A DNA stretch of 64,000 nt from Gemmatimonadota bacterium. Its GTDB lineage: Bacteria; Gemmatimonadota; Gemmatimonadetes; Longimicrobiales; Gaopeijiaceae. The position numbers and the translations under genes are program-made. The stretch covers positions 186,001-250,000 of the forward strand of contig JADFSR010000001.1 of the NCBI GenBank assembly GCA_022560615.1, given 5' to 3'. Under the pieces are notes generated by a model. It was not told the DNA's origin. It saw nothing but the letters and a program-made list of their open reading frames with translations, and searched no databases. Of the stretch, positions 54,335 through 62,513 are shown piece after piece; the stretch's first letter is position 1; every line of letters starts with the position of its first letter.

Positions 54335-54574
54335 CTAGCGGTCCGAAGGAGCCTCGAAGTCGATCTTCACGTCGATCTCCCGCGAGCGCTTGCGCAGCCA
54401 CAGACCTGCGCCCGCAACCATGCCGAGCGGCAGAAGCGACAAGAACGCCGTCATGGCCAGGAACGCCCGACGGTTTTCGTCCCGGGCGTCGAAGCAAACC
54501 GGACATGCTTGTGCGATGTCCGGAAAAATGGCCAAGGCGACCAGAACAAGAACAGGAATCCAGGCGCGGTTCAT
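54335..54574 (-). CDS. Small exported CPVC-motif membrane protein
   Basis: This 79-residue product starts at the ATG overlapping the stop of the subunit III gene (ATGA). It has an N-terminal signal-like helix, then 'ACPVCFDARDENRRAF' and a C-terminal transmembrane helix (about 42-60) followed by a basic tail. The single CXXC in the exported loop could hold copper or take part in thiol exchange during oxidase assembly. It closes the cytochrome oxidase operon. No family name could be assigned. Confidence 0.75.
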   Translation of the reverse strand: MNRAWIPVLVLVALAIFPDIAQACPVCFDARDENRRAFLAMTAFLSLLPLGMVAGAGLWLRKRSREIDVKIDFEAPSDR

Positions 54575-55173
54575 AGGTACACGTTCAGGTAGAGCACCGG
54601 CCAAAGCAAGACCACGAAGTACCAGAAGACCGATACCGTGGCGAGCTGGACCTCGTCGAGTCGGCCCTTGTCGAGCTCGTACCAGACCCAGCCGAGAGCC
54701 AAGATCGCCGCGATCGCGTGCACGCCGTGCGCGCCGACGATGAGATAGAAAAACCCGCCGTACGTACTCGACTTGATCGTGAGACCTTCACCGAGCAGCG
54801 CAACCCACTCCGCGCCCTGCGAGCCGACGAAAAAGAGACCGAGTAGCAGCGCAATCAACACCGGCACGCGCGCGCGCGACGCTTCCTTCTTGAAGGCGAC
54901 TTGCGCGAACACGAGCACGACGCCGCTCACCAAGAGAGCGGCGGTGTTCACCGCGGTCTCCTGTACCGGTAGTCGCGGTTGGCCGTAAGGGGGCCACATC
55001 TCGCCAGCCACTCGGGAACGCACGATCGAGTGCGCCGAGATCAGACCCGCGAACATCATGATCTCCGCGAACACGAAAAGCAGCATACCCATCACGCCGT
55101 CCGCCAGGAGCTTGGGACGGCGCACCGGCTCGGGGCCCTGCTCCATCGCATAGGTGACGGGCTCAGTGACCAT
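54571..55173 (-). CDS. Cytochrome c oxidase subunit III paralogue
   Basis: This 200-residue protein has five membrane helices and typical subunit III segments: 'LLFVFAEIMMFAGLISAHSIV' with the conserved Glu, 'GGFFYLIVGAHGVHAIAAILAL' with His residues, and 'VSVFWYFVVLLWPVLY'. It is clearly related to, but distinct from, the subunit III encoded at 55931-56506. Two five-helix subunit III proteins in one operon are uncommon; the paralogue may serve a different oxidase form or have a regulatory role. Confidence 0.87.
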   Translation of the reverse strand: MVTEPVTYAMEQGPEPVRRPKLLADGVMGMLLFVFAEIMMFAGLISAHSIVRSRVAGEMWPPYGQPRLPVQETAVNTAALLVSGVVLVFAQVAFKKEASRARVPVLIALLLGLFFVGSQGAEWVALLGEGLTIKSSTYGGFFYLIVGAHGVHAIAAILALGWVWYELDKGRLDEVQLATVSVFWYFVVLLWPVLYLNVYL

Positions 55174-55186
55174 GATTCCCCCCGCT

Positions 55187-55924
55187 CTACCGGCCAGCCG
55201 GCCTGAAGGAGTTCACGTACTCGACCATCGCATCGAGCTGGGCGTCGTCGTAGAGGGCACCCCACGGCGCCATCAGCGGCGAGGCGCCGACCGCGGCACC
55301 ACCGTCGCGGATCACGGTCTTGATGCGCTCGTCGTCGCTGGTCTCCCAGAACGCTGGGTCGGTGAAGTTGGCCGGAGGGGGGTCGAGCGCCAGACCGGCC
55401 GCGCCGGTGCCATCACCGGTCGTGCCATGGCACACGGCGCAAATCGTGTTGAACGAGCCGGCCGCGTCGAACGCGCCTGGCTCGGCAGCCACCACTTCGG
55501 TCTCCTCCTCGGCGTGCTCCTCTTCCGCCGCGTGCTCGTCCCCGATCCCACGCTCGACCGCATCTGCCGCGGCCACGTTCACCCAGTTCTGGCCCTCGTG
55601 ACGCATGACGTCGGGGGCTACGCCTGCGACGAAGAGCGCCATCAGGGCCAGCGACGAGATGAGCACCCACTTTATCAGGCGCTTCTCCCATCTCAGGTGC
55701 ATGAAGTTCTGAATCACGAGGTTCGCCTTCACCACGGCGATCCCGAACGCCGTGATCAGCGTGATCCACACGATACCGACGAAGGGGCCCGCCACGCTGA
55801 CCACCAGGAGGACCACGAGCGTGAAGTAGATCTTCCTGTAGTCGGGGTGCTCGTCGCCCTGCTCGTGGTCGTGCGTCTGCACTTGCTCGTGGTTGTGCTC
55901 GTTCACTTGCTCGTGCTCGGACAT
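55187..55924 (-). CDS. Cytochrome oxidase subunit IV - cytochrome c fusion
   Basis: This 245-residue protein begins with a His/Glu-rich leader (repeated HEQV-type units, residues 3-26). Three membrane helices of the prokaryotic COX4 type follow (about 31-50, 52-72 and 84-103, with 'VKANLVIQNFMHLRWEKR' between). After an acidic linker (120-150) comes a class I cytochrome c domain with CAVCH (162-166) and a likely axial Met in 'SPLMAPWG'. The domain would sit outside and deliver electrons to the CuA site. Such a fusion is not in textbook aa3 oxidases, where heme c is on subunit II (caa3). Confidence 0.87.
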   Translation of the reverse strand: MSEHEQVNEHNHEQVQTHDHEQGDEHPDYRKIYFTLVVLLVVSVAGPFVGIVWITLITAFGIAVVKANLVIQNFMHLRWEKRLIKWVLISSLALMALFVAGVAPDVMRHEGQNWVNVAAADAVERGIGDEHAAEEEHAEEETEVVAAEPGAFDAAGSFNTICAVCHGTTGDGTGAAGLALDPPPANFTDPAFWETSDDERIKTVIRDGGAAVGASPLMAPWGALYDDAQLDAMVEYVNSFRPAGR

Positions 55925-55930
55925 GTCGGC

Positions 55931-56506
55931 CTACTTCGCGATGTAGAGCAGGGGGAACAGGAAAATCCAAACCAGGTCGACGAAGTGCCAATAGATGCCG
56001 ATGAGCTCCACGCGATGGAGTTCTCGACCCCTCCACGCGTCCGCCGCTACGAACGCCATGATGATCGCCCCCGCGATCACGTGGAGCCCGTGTAACCCGG
56101 CCGCGGTGTAATAGAACGACCAGAAGTTGTTCGCCGTGATCGTGTAGCCGTGAGAGATCTCGATCGTCCACTCGACCGACTTCACCATGAGGAAGGTGAG
56201 CGCGCCGCCCATCGTCATCAACAAGTACTTCGCCGCCTTCTTCCCGTCTCCGCTCTCGGCGGCCTGATGAGCGAGCACCGCCGTGAAGCTCGAGGTGAGG
56301 AGGACGAGCGTGTTGAACGCCCCGAACCAGGTGTTGGTATGCGCCGCAGCCTCCGCCCACTCGGGGTGGCCTATGCGATGCATCACGTATGAGCCGAGCA
56401 AGCCGCCGAAGATGACGACCTCGGACGCCAGGACCCACCAGACGGCCAGTCGGCCAGTCGGGATCCCGGTCGCGCTGCGCGTGGTCGCTATCGGTTTCGC
56501 GAACAT
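55931..56506 (-). CDS. Cytochrome c oxidase subunit III
   Basis: This 191-residue, five-helix protein has the hallmarks of short bacterial subunit III: 'VWWVLASEVVIFGGLLGSYVMHRIGHPEW' and 'YYTAAGLHGLHVIAGAIIMAF'. The final helix reads 'IGIYWHFVDLVWIFLFPLLYIAK', including the conserved WHFVDxVW. Its ATG overlaps the subunit I stop (TGATG), so translation is coupled. It stabilises subunit I and helps proton delivery. Confidence 0.94.
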   Translation of the reverse strand: MFAKPIATTRSATGIPTGRLAVWWVLASEVVIFGGLLGSYVMHRIGHPEWAEAAAHTNTWFGAFNTLVLLTSSFTAVLAHQAAESGDGKKAAKYLLMTMGGALTFLMVKSVEWTIEISHGYTITANNFWSFYYTAAGLHGLHVIAGAIIMAFVAADAWRGRELHRVELIGIYWHFVDLVWIFLFPLLYIAK

Positions 56507-58212
56507 CAGGCGGGCTCGTCCTGGGGCCAGTAGTCTGATTCACGGTCCGGGTGGCCGTACTCGTACGGTCCCCGGTAGACCTTCGGCATCTCCTCCGGAG
56601 GCCAGTTGCCGTGCGGGGGTGGCGACTCGGTTGTCCACTCGAGCGTATTCGCGTTCCACGGGTTCTTCCCGGCCTTCTCACCCCACAGCAGGCTGCGGAT
56701 GAAGTTGAAGAAGAACACGAGCTGGAACGCGAGCATGACGAGTAGAGCGATGGTCGCGATCACTCGGAGACGCTGGAAGTCCGCGCCCGCCAGATCCGGG
56801 AAGTGTTGGTAGTTGTAGATCCGGCGGTGCTGACCACCGATTCCGAGCACGAACAGCGGGATGAAGATGACGTTGAACGGAATGATCGTGCCCCAGAAAT
56901 GGATCTTCCCGAGGGTGTCGCTCATCATCTTCCCGAACATCTTCGGGAACCAGTACGTCAGCCCGGCGAAGGTCCCGATGACCGCGATGGGGAAGAACGT
57001 GTAGTGGAAGTGCGCGAGCACGAAGTATGTGTCGTGGAAGTAGATGTCCGCGCCGCTGGCCCCGAGGAAGATTCCGGTCACGCCGCCGATCAGGAACTCG
57101 GCGATGAACGCGAGCGCCCACAGCATCGGCGTGGTCAGCCTGATCGAGCCGCCGTAGAGCGTGGCGATGATCACGAACATGAGCTCCGCGATCGGCACCG
57201 AGATCAGGAGCGTCGTGACCGTGAACACGTTCGCCATTCGAGGGTCGATACCCGCCACGTACTGGTGGTGCGCCCACACGAAGAAGCTCAACACACCCGT
57301 GGCGACGGCGGTATAGAGCATCACCTTGTAGCCGAAGAGCTTCTTGCGAGCGAAGGTCGCGACGATATCGATCGTGATGCCCATCGCGGGCAGGAGCACC
57401 ACGTAGACCTCGGGATGTCCGAAGAACCAGAACAGGTGCTGCCACAGGATGGGGTCGCCGCCCATAGCCGGGTTGTAGAAGCCGGTCCCGAGCGTTTGGT
57501 CCAACAGCAGCATCATCGCGCCGGCGATGAGCGGTCCCACCGAAAGCATGAACAGGATGCTCGCGATCACGATCATCCAGCACACCATCGGGATGTCGTA
57601 TGCCTTCATCCCGGGGGCACGAGCGTTCATCAGGGTGGTGATGAAGTTGATCCCGCCCAGGAGGAACGCCACGAACTCCAGACTCACGCCGATGAGCCAC
57701 AGCGTCGCGCCGAGCGGGGTCTGGTTGTAGATCTCCTGCGCAGAGAGCGGCGGGTACGCCGTCCACGCGCCACCGAAGCCACCACCCTCGACGAAAAGCG
57801 AGCCCAGGATCACGAGCGTGCTGATGAAGAAGATGTGGAACGATAGGCGATTGATCCGCGGGAACACCATGTCGTCCGCGCCGATCATGAGCGGGATCAG
57901 GAAGTTTCCGAACGCGGCGATCAGAATCGGCATCGCGACCCAGAAGATCATGATCGTGCCGTGGTTCGTGACCAGCGAGTTGTACTCGCCCGGCGACACG
58001 ATGCCGAAGCCCGGAACCCAGCTTCCAGGGAAAGCGAGCTGCATCCGGAAGACGTACGCCATGAAGCCGCCGATCACCGCCATGAACATCCCCGTGAAGA
58101 GGTACTGCATGGAGATGATCTTGTGGTCCGTCGACCAGAGGTACTTCAGGACGCCTTGCGGCCCGTGATGCTCGGAGACGTCGTGCCGGACCTCTACCGG
58201 TGCTTCGGCCAT
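56506..58212 (-). CDS. coxA: Cytochrome c oxidase subunit I (aa3-type)
   Basis: This 568-residue catalytic subunit reduces oxygen and pumps protons. It carries the heme a ligand in 'VTNHGTIMIFWV', the CuB/Tyr crosslink motif GHPEVYVVLLP, the CuB pair WAHHQYV, and the heme a3 and a histidines in 'VLAHFHYTF'. The Glu of GHPEVY supports A-type proton input. The start at 58212 has AGAGG upstream; a longer frame to 58404 encodes an unlikely Arg/Ser-rich leader. It lies between subunit II and subunit III genes. Confidence 0.97.
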   Translation of the reverse strand: MAEAPVEVRHDVSEHHGPQGVLKYLWSTDHKIISMQYLFTGMFMAVIGGFMAYVFRMQLAFPGSWVPGFGIVSPGEYNSLVTNHGTIMIFWVAMPILIAAFGNFLIPLMIGADDMVFPRINRLSFHIFFISTLVILGSLFVEGGGFGGAWTAYPPLSAQEIYNQTPLGATLWLIGVSLEFVAFLLGGINFITTLMNARAPGMKAYDIPMVCWMIVIASILFMLSVGPLIAGAMMLLLDQTLGTGFYNPAMGGDPILWQHLFWFFGHPEVYVVLLPAMGITIDIVATFARKKLFGYKVMLYTAVATGVLSFFVWAHHQYVAGIDPRMANVFTVTTLLISVPIAELMFVIIATLYGGSIRLTTPMLWALAFIAEFLIGGVTGIFLGASGADIYFHDTYFVLAHFHYTFFPIAVIGTFAGLTYWFPKMFGKMMSDTLGKIHFWGTIIPFNVIFIPLFVLGIGGQHRRIYNYQHFPDLAGADFQRLRVIATIALLVMLAFQLVFFFNFIRSLLWGEKAGKNPWNANTLEWTTESPPPHGNWPPEEMPKVYRGPYEYGHPDRESDYWPQDEPA

Positions 58213-58228
58213 CGATGGGTTCCTCTCG

Positions 58229-58897
58229 CTACCGGGTCGGAGTGTTCTGTGTGACCCACGCCGCGTGCTGAGCTTCGTCGGCAACGAAGATCCTCGCGGC
58301 CATGAGGCCATGGCCGATCCCGCAGATCTCGGCGCACTGCACGTCGAACTCACCAGTCCGAGTCGGTCGGAACCAGCCCGTGATGGACCGACCCGGGACC
58401 GCATCCTGCTTCAGCCGGAACACCGGGACGGAGAACGAGTGCAGGACGTCCCTGGCCTCCAGGCGGAAATGGTAGATCTTGTCCACCTCGACGTGGAGCT
58501 CGTCCACCACGTAGATGTCGTCATCGGTGTCGAGCTCGCCGTCGCTGCCCGGATGCTGGAACGTCCAAGCCCACTGCTGCCCGGTGATGCGCACGACGCG
58601 GTCGGGCTCGGGCAACCGCTGCTTGACGTCGTACCACACGCTGATGGAGGCGATGATGATGAAGACGTCGCAGACGAGAACCAGCCCGTGCGGGAAGTTG
58701 ATCCAACGCTTGAGGTGCTTCTCACGCCCCGTGATGTATCTCGACTTCGTCCCCGGCTTGGCCCGGTAGCGGAAGATCAGCCAAAAGAAGACGGCCTCGG
58801 CGATCAGGAACCAGAAGCCGCTGAGCACGGCGATCAGAATGATGAGACCGTCGATGTCAGCCGCATAGGAAGAGGCCTGCTGAAGCATCTCGATCAT
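58229..58897 (-). CDS. coxB: Cytochrome c oxidase subunit II (CuA)
   Basis: This 222-residue subunit has two N-terminal membrane helices (about 17-42 and 68-88) and a periplasmic cupredoxin domain with a complete binuclear CuA site: His153 (VLHSFSVP), Cys188, Cys192, His196 and Met199 (CAEICGIGHGLM). Glu190 is also in its usual place. There is no fused cytochrome c domain here; the heme is on the separate subunit IV fusion in the same operon. Electrons come from a soluble or membrane cytochrome c, perhaps the diheme protein encoded just upstream. Confidence 0.97.
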   Translation of the reverse strand: MIEMLQQASSYAADIDGLIILIAVLSGFWFLIAEAVFFWLIFRYRAKPGTKSRYITGREKHLKRWINFPHGLVLVCDVFIIIASISVWYDVKQRLPEPDRVVRITGQQWAWTFQHPGSDGELDTDDDIYVVDELHVEVDKIYHFRLEARDVLHSFSVPVFRLKQDAVPGRSITGWFRPTRTGEFDVQCAEICGIGHGLMAARIFVADEAQHAAWVTQNTPTR

Positions 58898-58916
58898 GCG
58901 ATTTCGAGTCGGCGCG

Positions 58917-59087
58917 TCAGAGGATGAACGAGATCACGACACCGACGAACACCGCGGTGCAGAACAGCGTAGCGACGAACGTCTTGTACGCGTCGATGAG
59001 CGCGGGATTGTCGTCTTCCGGGAGGTGCTCGCCGCGCACTGCCGCGCTTTCCGGGTCCTCGATCGCCGCCTGCTTGAACTCCGGCAT
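58917..59087 (-). CDS. 56-residue single-helix protein of the oxidase operon
   Basis: An ATG at 59087 opens a 56-residue frame ending at a TGA 19 bases before coxB. The first half is charged (MPEFKQAAIEDPES ... LPEDDNPALIDAY). The second half is one membrane helix (FVATLFCTAVFVGVVISFIL). It lies in a tight cluster with 16-19-base gaps on both sides and no alternative gene, which supports it. Small single-helix accessory subunits are usual in bacterial heme-copper oxidases. Confidence 0.75.
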   Translation of the reverse strand: MPEFKQAAIEDPESAAVRGEHLPEDDNPALIDAYKTFVATLFCTAVFVGVVISFIL

Positions 59088-59103
59088 GATTCGGTTCCGC
59101 TAT

Positions 59104-59736
59104 CTATCTGAGAGTCTGGATATAGGCCACAACGTCCTCCATCGCCGGGTCGGAGAGCGCGAGCGTATTCACCTGCATGGTGATGCCCCACGTGTCGCCG
59201 GCTACGGCACCGCGCGCGCCGTGCTTGAAGTTCTGGAGCTGCCGCACGAGGTACCAGTCGTCCATCTGGACGATCGGCGGGGAATGCAGCACTTCGTTCC
59301 CCAGGCCGTCGGTCCCGTGGCACACGGCGCACGGAGTGTAGATTTCGGCCCCGGCGCCCGCGTTTCCTTGCAGCGTGCTCGGGGTGAGGACCGGCGTGAG
59401 CGAGGCAACGTATTCCGCGACAGACTCGATGTCACCCTCGCGGTTGAGCGAGACGGCCATCGGACGCATCCGGAGCCCGGGCAAATCGTCGGCGTGCCTG
59501 CCGCGGAAGCCGGCCTTGAACCCCTCCAACTGGGCTGCCACGTACCACTGTGGAAGACCCGCGATGGCCGGTGCGGCAATCACGGGGTTGCCACCGCCGT
59601 TCGCGCCGTGGCACGGCGCGCACGTATCGAACAGCTCCTCGCCCAGCGCCACGCCCGCAGCGGGTCGGCCGCAAGCAGCCGCGCCCAGGACGAGCAGCAC
59701 GGTCGCGAGGCTCCGTCCGTTGCCTAGTCGTACCAT
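59104..59736 (-). CDS. Diheme cytochrome c lipoprotein (c4-like)
   Basis: This 210-residue protein has a signal ending in the lipobox 'LGAAAC' (Cys22) and two similar cytochrome c domains. The motifs are CAPCH near residue 39 and CAVCH near 136, each followed by a Met-containing segment ('RMRPMAVSL' and 'ITMQVNTL'). The tandem arrangement matches cytochrome c4 family electron carriers, which feed heme-copper oxidases. As the first gene of the cox operon it is probably the direct donor to CuA or to the subunit IV cytochrome domain. Confidence 0.9.
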   Translation of the reverse strand: MVRLGNGRSLATVLLVLGAAACGRPAAGVALGEELFDTCAPCHGANGGGNPVIAAPAIAGLPQWYVAAQLEGFKAGFRGRHADDLPGLRMRPMAVSLNREGDIESVAEYVASLTPVLTPSTLQGNAGAGAEIYTPCAVCHGTDGLGNEVLHSPPIVQMDDWYLVRQLQNFKHGARGAVAGDTWGITMQVNTLALSDPAMEDVVAYIQTLR

Positions 59737-59756
59737 CGTCGTGAAACGGGACTGTA

Positions 59757-60023
59757 TCAGGTGGTCTTCACAACGTCGTCGAGCGGGATCGCCTCGTCGA
59801 TCAACATGATCGGGATGGAATCTCGCACGGGGTACAGCACACCGTTGTCCTCGCGGACGAGGCCCTCCTCGATGCGGTCTTCCACCAGCTGTCCGTCCCG
59901 CGTCTTGACCTCGCCGGCATCGATCGCTCGGTTCAGCATGCGCAACAGGTCAGTTCCGGCTAGTCGGACGGGCTGCTTGGTCTCGGGACATACGAGGATG
60001 TCCAACAATTCCTGATCGACCAT
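59757..60023 (-). CDS. Trm112/UPF0434-like small protein
   Basis: This 88-residue protein has the Trm112-type opening 'MVDQELLDILVCPETKQPV' and the ending 'YPVRDSIPIMLIDEAIPL'. Usual members carry CxxC zinc pairs; here only one Cys (in VCPETK) is present, so zinc is probably not bound. Such proteins can partner methyltransferases or act alone. The start is set at 60023; a GTG three codons earlier (60032) has a slightly better ribosome site. Confidence 0.87.
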   Translation of the reverse strand: MVDQELLDILVCPETKQPVRLAGTDLLRMLNRAIDAGEVKTRDGQLVEDRIEEGLVREDNGVLYPVRDSIPIMLIDEAIPLDDVVKTT

Positions 60024-60138
60024 GCTCGTCACCGACTCCGTCGCTACACTTAGGAAAAGAAGAAAGGAGAGTCCCCACTGGGCTTCAGGCGGGAGCCAAG
60101 TAACCTATCAGCGTCGGCTGGGGAACGGGAGGTCGTTA

Positions 60139-60702
60139 ATGTTGAGCGAGATAAGCACTCGGATCGAGGCCGAGAGTAGGGGTCGAGCGGCGTGCATGAC
60201 GACCGCCCTCCTCACCGCGCTCACCGTCCTGGGCTGCTCAGGAGAGGGCAGTGCCGCGGACACGGCCGTGTCGGCTCAGACGGTTCCCGAGAGCGATGGA
60301 GCCACGCTCGAGGTCCGTCGGCCCCCGGCGAACCGAGCATGGGTCATCTTCGGCACCGATACGATCGTCGCGGAGATCGCAAGGACATCTGACGAGAGGG
60401 CCCAGGGCCTCATGTACCGGGATGAGCTCCCGGACGGCACGGGCATGCTCTTCGTATTCGAAGACGTCCAGATCCGTTCGTTCTGGATGGCGAACACCTA
60501 CGTGCCGCTGGACATCGCCTATATCAATGTGTCCTACGTGATCGTGGATATTCAGCAAATGGAGCCCCTGGTCACCGACTCCTACCCGAGCGCGGCGCCG
60601 GCGATGTTCGCGTTGGAGGTCGCGCAGGGGTGGTTCGCCAAGCACGGCGTCGTGGTAGGGGACCAGGCACAGATCGAGTTCGGCATCCAGGTCGGGCGCT
60701 GA
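60139..60702 (+). CDS. DUF192-family lipoprotein
   Basis: This 187-residue protein starts at the ATG 60139 (GGGAGG upstream). A hydrophobic stretch with the lipobox 'VLGC' near residue 33 suggests export and lipidation. The DUF192 domain (about 70-185) has 'ERAQGLMYRDELPDGTGMLFVFED' and 'FWMANTYVPLDIAYIN' with the conserved central Trp-Met. DUF192 is a small beta-barrel domain of unknown activity, widely found in periplasmic proteins. It stands alone between the cox operon and the DUF420 gene. Confidence 0.88.
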   Translation: MLSEISTRIEAESRGRAACMTTALLTALTVLGCSGEGSAADTAVSAQTVPESDGATLEVRRPPANRAWVIFGTDTIVAEIARTSDERAQGLMYRDELPDGTGMLFVFEDVQIRSFWMANTYVPLDIAYINVSYVIVDIQQMEPLVTDSYPSAAPAMFALEVAQGWFAKHGVVVGDQAQIEFGIQVGR

Positions 60703-60732
60703 ATTGGTCTCGAGCTCATCCCGTCCCGTGTC

Positions 60733-61266
60733 GTGACTACGGTAACAGCAGAGTCCGCCGGGGCACGCTGGGTGATCGGTGTCCTTTCCGTCGTCGTGTT
60801 CGCCGCTGTGCTCATCGTACTCTACGCCATGCCGGGGCGCGGCCCGGAACCCAGTGCGCCCGGAGTGCTGGCAACGGTGAACGCCGTCCTCAACGGAGGT
60901 GCGGCGTGTTTCCTGCTAATCGGCTACGCGTTCATTCGTAACGAAAACGTCAAAGCCCACAGAATCTGCATGGTCAGCGCTTTCGTTCTGTCGTCGCTCT
61001 TCCTCGTCACCTACCTGCTTCATCACGCCCAGGTCGGCTCCGTTCACTTCCAGCACGAGGGGTGGATCCGCGGCGTGTACTTCGCCGTGCTCGTGCCGCA
61101 CGTCACGCTGGCGGCGCTGATCGTTCCGCTCGCGCTTCTCACGATCTATCGCGGTTGGACCGAGCGCATTGCGCTGCATCGCAAGATCGCGCGCTGGACG
61201 CTACCGCTCTGGCTTTATGTTTCCGTGAGCGGCGTCGCCGTCTACGTCATGCTGTATCATCTGTAA
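60733..61266 (+). CDS. DUF420 membrane protein (CtaM-like oxidase accessory)
   Basis: This 177-residue protein has four to five membrane helices with family histidines: 'NENVKAHRICMV' in the first loop, 'TYLLHHAQVGSVHF', 'VLVPHVTLAALIV' and 'IALHRKIARWTLPLWLYVSVSG'. DUF420 proteins (YozB/CtaM) assist maturation of aa3-type cytochrome oxidase in Firmicutes. Placement 30 bases after the DUF192 gene and near ctaG and sco1 fits that role. The start is a GTG at 60733 with no strong ribosome site. Confidence 0.85.
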   Translation: MTTVTAESAGARWVIGVLSVVVFAAVLIVLYAMPGRGPEPSAPGVLATVNAVLNGGAACFLLIGYAFIRNENVKAHRICMVSAFVLSSLFLVTYLLHHAQVGSVHFQHEGWIRGVYFAVLVPHVTLAALIVPLALLTIYRGWTERIALHRKIARWTLPLWLYVSVSGVAVYVMLYHL

Positions 61267-61326
61267 CCGGATCGTGAGACGCATTCGGCGGTAGTGCCGT
61301 GCGAGCCGCGTCAGCGAGTGATCGGA

Positions 61327-61758
61327 TCAGCCGGCACCCTGGATATACTGCCGAAGTTGGGAGTTCTCCTCCTCCGCCATCACCCGGCACGCGTTCACGA
61401 GGTCGCCGATCGAGATGATGCCGGCGAGTCGATCCCCTTCCATGACCGGCAGGTGACGAATCTTGCTCTCGGTCATCACGTCCATCATTTCGGCGAGTTG
61501 ATCCTCGGGCCTCGCCGTGATCAACTCCCGCGTCATCACGCTACCCACCTGGATCGAACCGAGCTCACCCGGGTTTCGTGCAGTGAGACGCAGTATGTCG
61601 CGCTCGGTTAGGATGCCCGTCGGACGCTCACCGTCCATGACCACCAGTCCGCCAATATTGTGGTCTACGAGGACCTGAGCAGCGTCAAGCACACTCTTGG
61701 ATTCCGTGATCGTGACGACGTCATGGCCCTTGCTGCGAAGGATCTCCTCGATCTTCAT
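61327..61758 (-). CDS. Tandem CBS-domain protein
   Basis: This 143-residue cytoplasmic protein is made of two CBS domains (about 1-60 and 70-130). It has family features 'LVDHNIGGLVVMDGERPTGILTERD' and 'MTESKIRHLPVMEGDRLAGIISIGDLV'. CBS pairs bind adenosine nucleotides and sense energy state. The protein has no attached catalytic domain, so it probably regulates a partner in trans. It follows a membrane-protein gene on the same strand after 33 bases. Confidence 0.93.
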   Translation of the reverse strand: MKIEEILRSKGHDVVTITESKSVLDAAQVLVDHNIGGLVVMDGERPTGILTERDILRLTARNPGELGSIQVGSVMTRELITARPEDQLAEMMDVMTESKIRHLPVMEGDRLAGIISIGDLVNACRVMAEEENSQLRQYIQGAG

Positions 61759-61791
61759 GGCTACCTCCCGGACACGGATACTTCGTTTTCG

Positions 61792-62349
61792 CTAGTAGAT
61801 CGGCTCGATCGGCCTTCCGCGAAGCAGTCGGTCCCACGCCTTCGGGTTGTGTGACCTGAGCATGAAGAGCGCCATGGCCGTCGCGGTCAGAATGTTCCCA
61901 ACCAAGATTCGACCGAAACCGATCGCGGAGACGACGCCGGGCATGAAGGTGTTGGCCGAGATCAGGAACCCTCCCTCGATGACCAGGAAGAGTAGCGCCA
62001 TCACGCGCGCGGGGTGGTGAGAGTGCAGCTCCACCTCATAGACCAAGATCGAGAACGCGATCCCTAGCGCGCCGAAAGCGCCCATATGGATCATGGTGAA
62101 ATATGCGACCAGGTCGAGCCGGATCTCGGTGACGGCCTCCGGCGTCATCCCCAGGAACAAGACACTGCCCATGAGGGATGGAGTGTAGAACGGTTGGCCG
62201 GCAACGGTGTCGACCAACAGAAAGAAGAGCCCCAGCACCGACCCGCCGATCGCCGCGGAATAGAACGCGTCATACAGTAGGTCCTCGAGCTTGGTGGGAC
62301 CCTCTCTCTGTCCCTCTCGGCGCTCGTCATGGACAGCCGGGTTCTCCAT
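61792..62349 (-). CDS. Four-helix membrane protein, unknown family
   Basis: This 185-residue protein has an acidic/basic N-terminus and membrane helices at about 31-50, 80-104, 116-134 and 142-162. Notable residues are 'EVELHSHHPARVMALL' between helices. No catalytic or metal motif stands out beyond these histidines. It lies between ctaG and the CBS gene on the same strand, in a gene set concerned with oxidase assembly, but a role there is guesswork. Confidence 0.7.
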   Translation of the reverse strand: MENPAVHDERREGQREGPTKLEDLLYDAFYSAAIGGSVLGLFFLLVDTVAGQPFYTPSLMGSVLFLGMTPEAVTEIRLDLVAYFTMIHMGAFGALGIAFSILVYEVELHSHHPARVMALLFLVIEGGFLISANTFMPGVVSAIGFGRILVGNILTATAMALFMLRSHNPKAWDRLLRGRPIEPIY

Positions 62350-62513
62350 CGCGGACGCTCCTTTGCGACGGTTCCCGGCCAGGCCCGGTACACCTGTCGG
62401 GGACCTCGATATCGTAGCCTACTGCGCAGAGGGTGCGCCCCACAAGTGCAGGCGGCACCGGACGATCCCCGAGCGGGACGCGGGCGCGGCTCGACGCGCG
62501 GCCGGGGGCCGGC

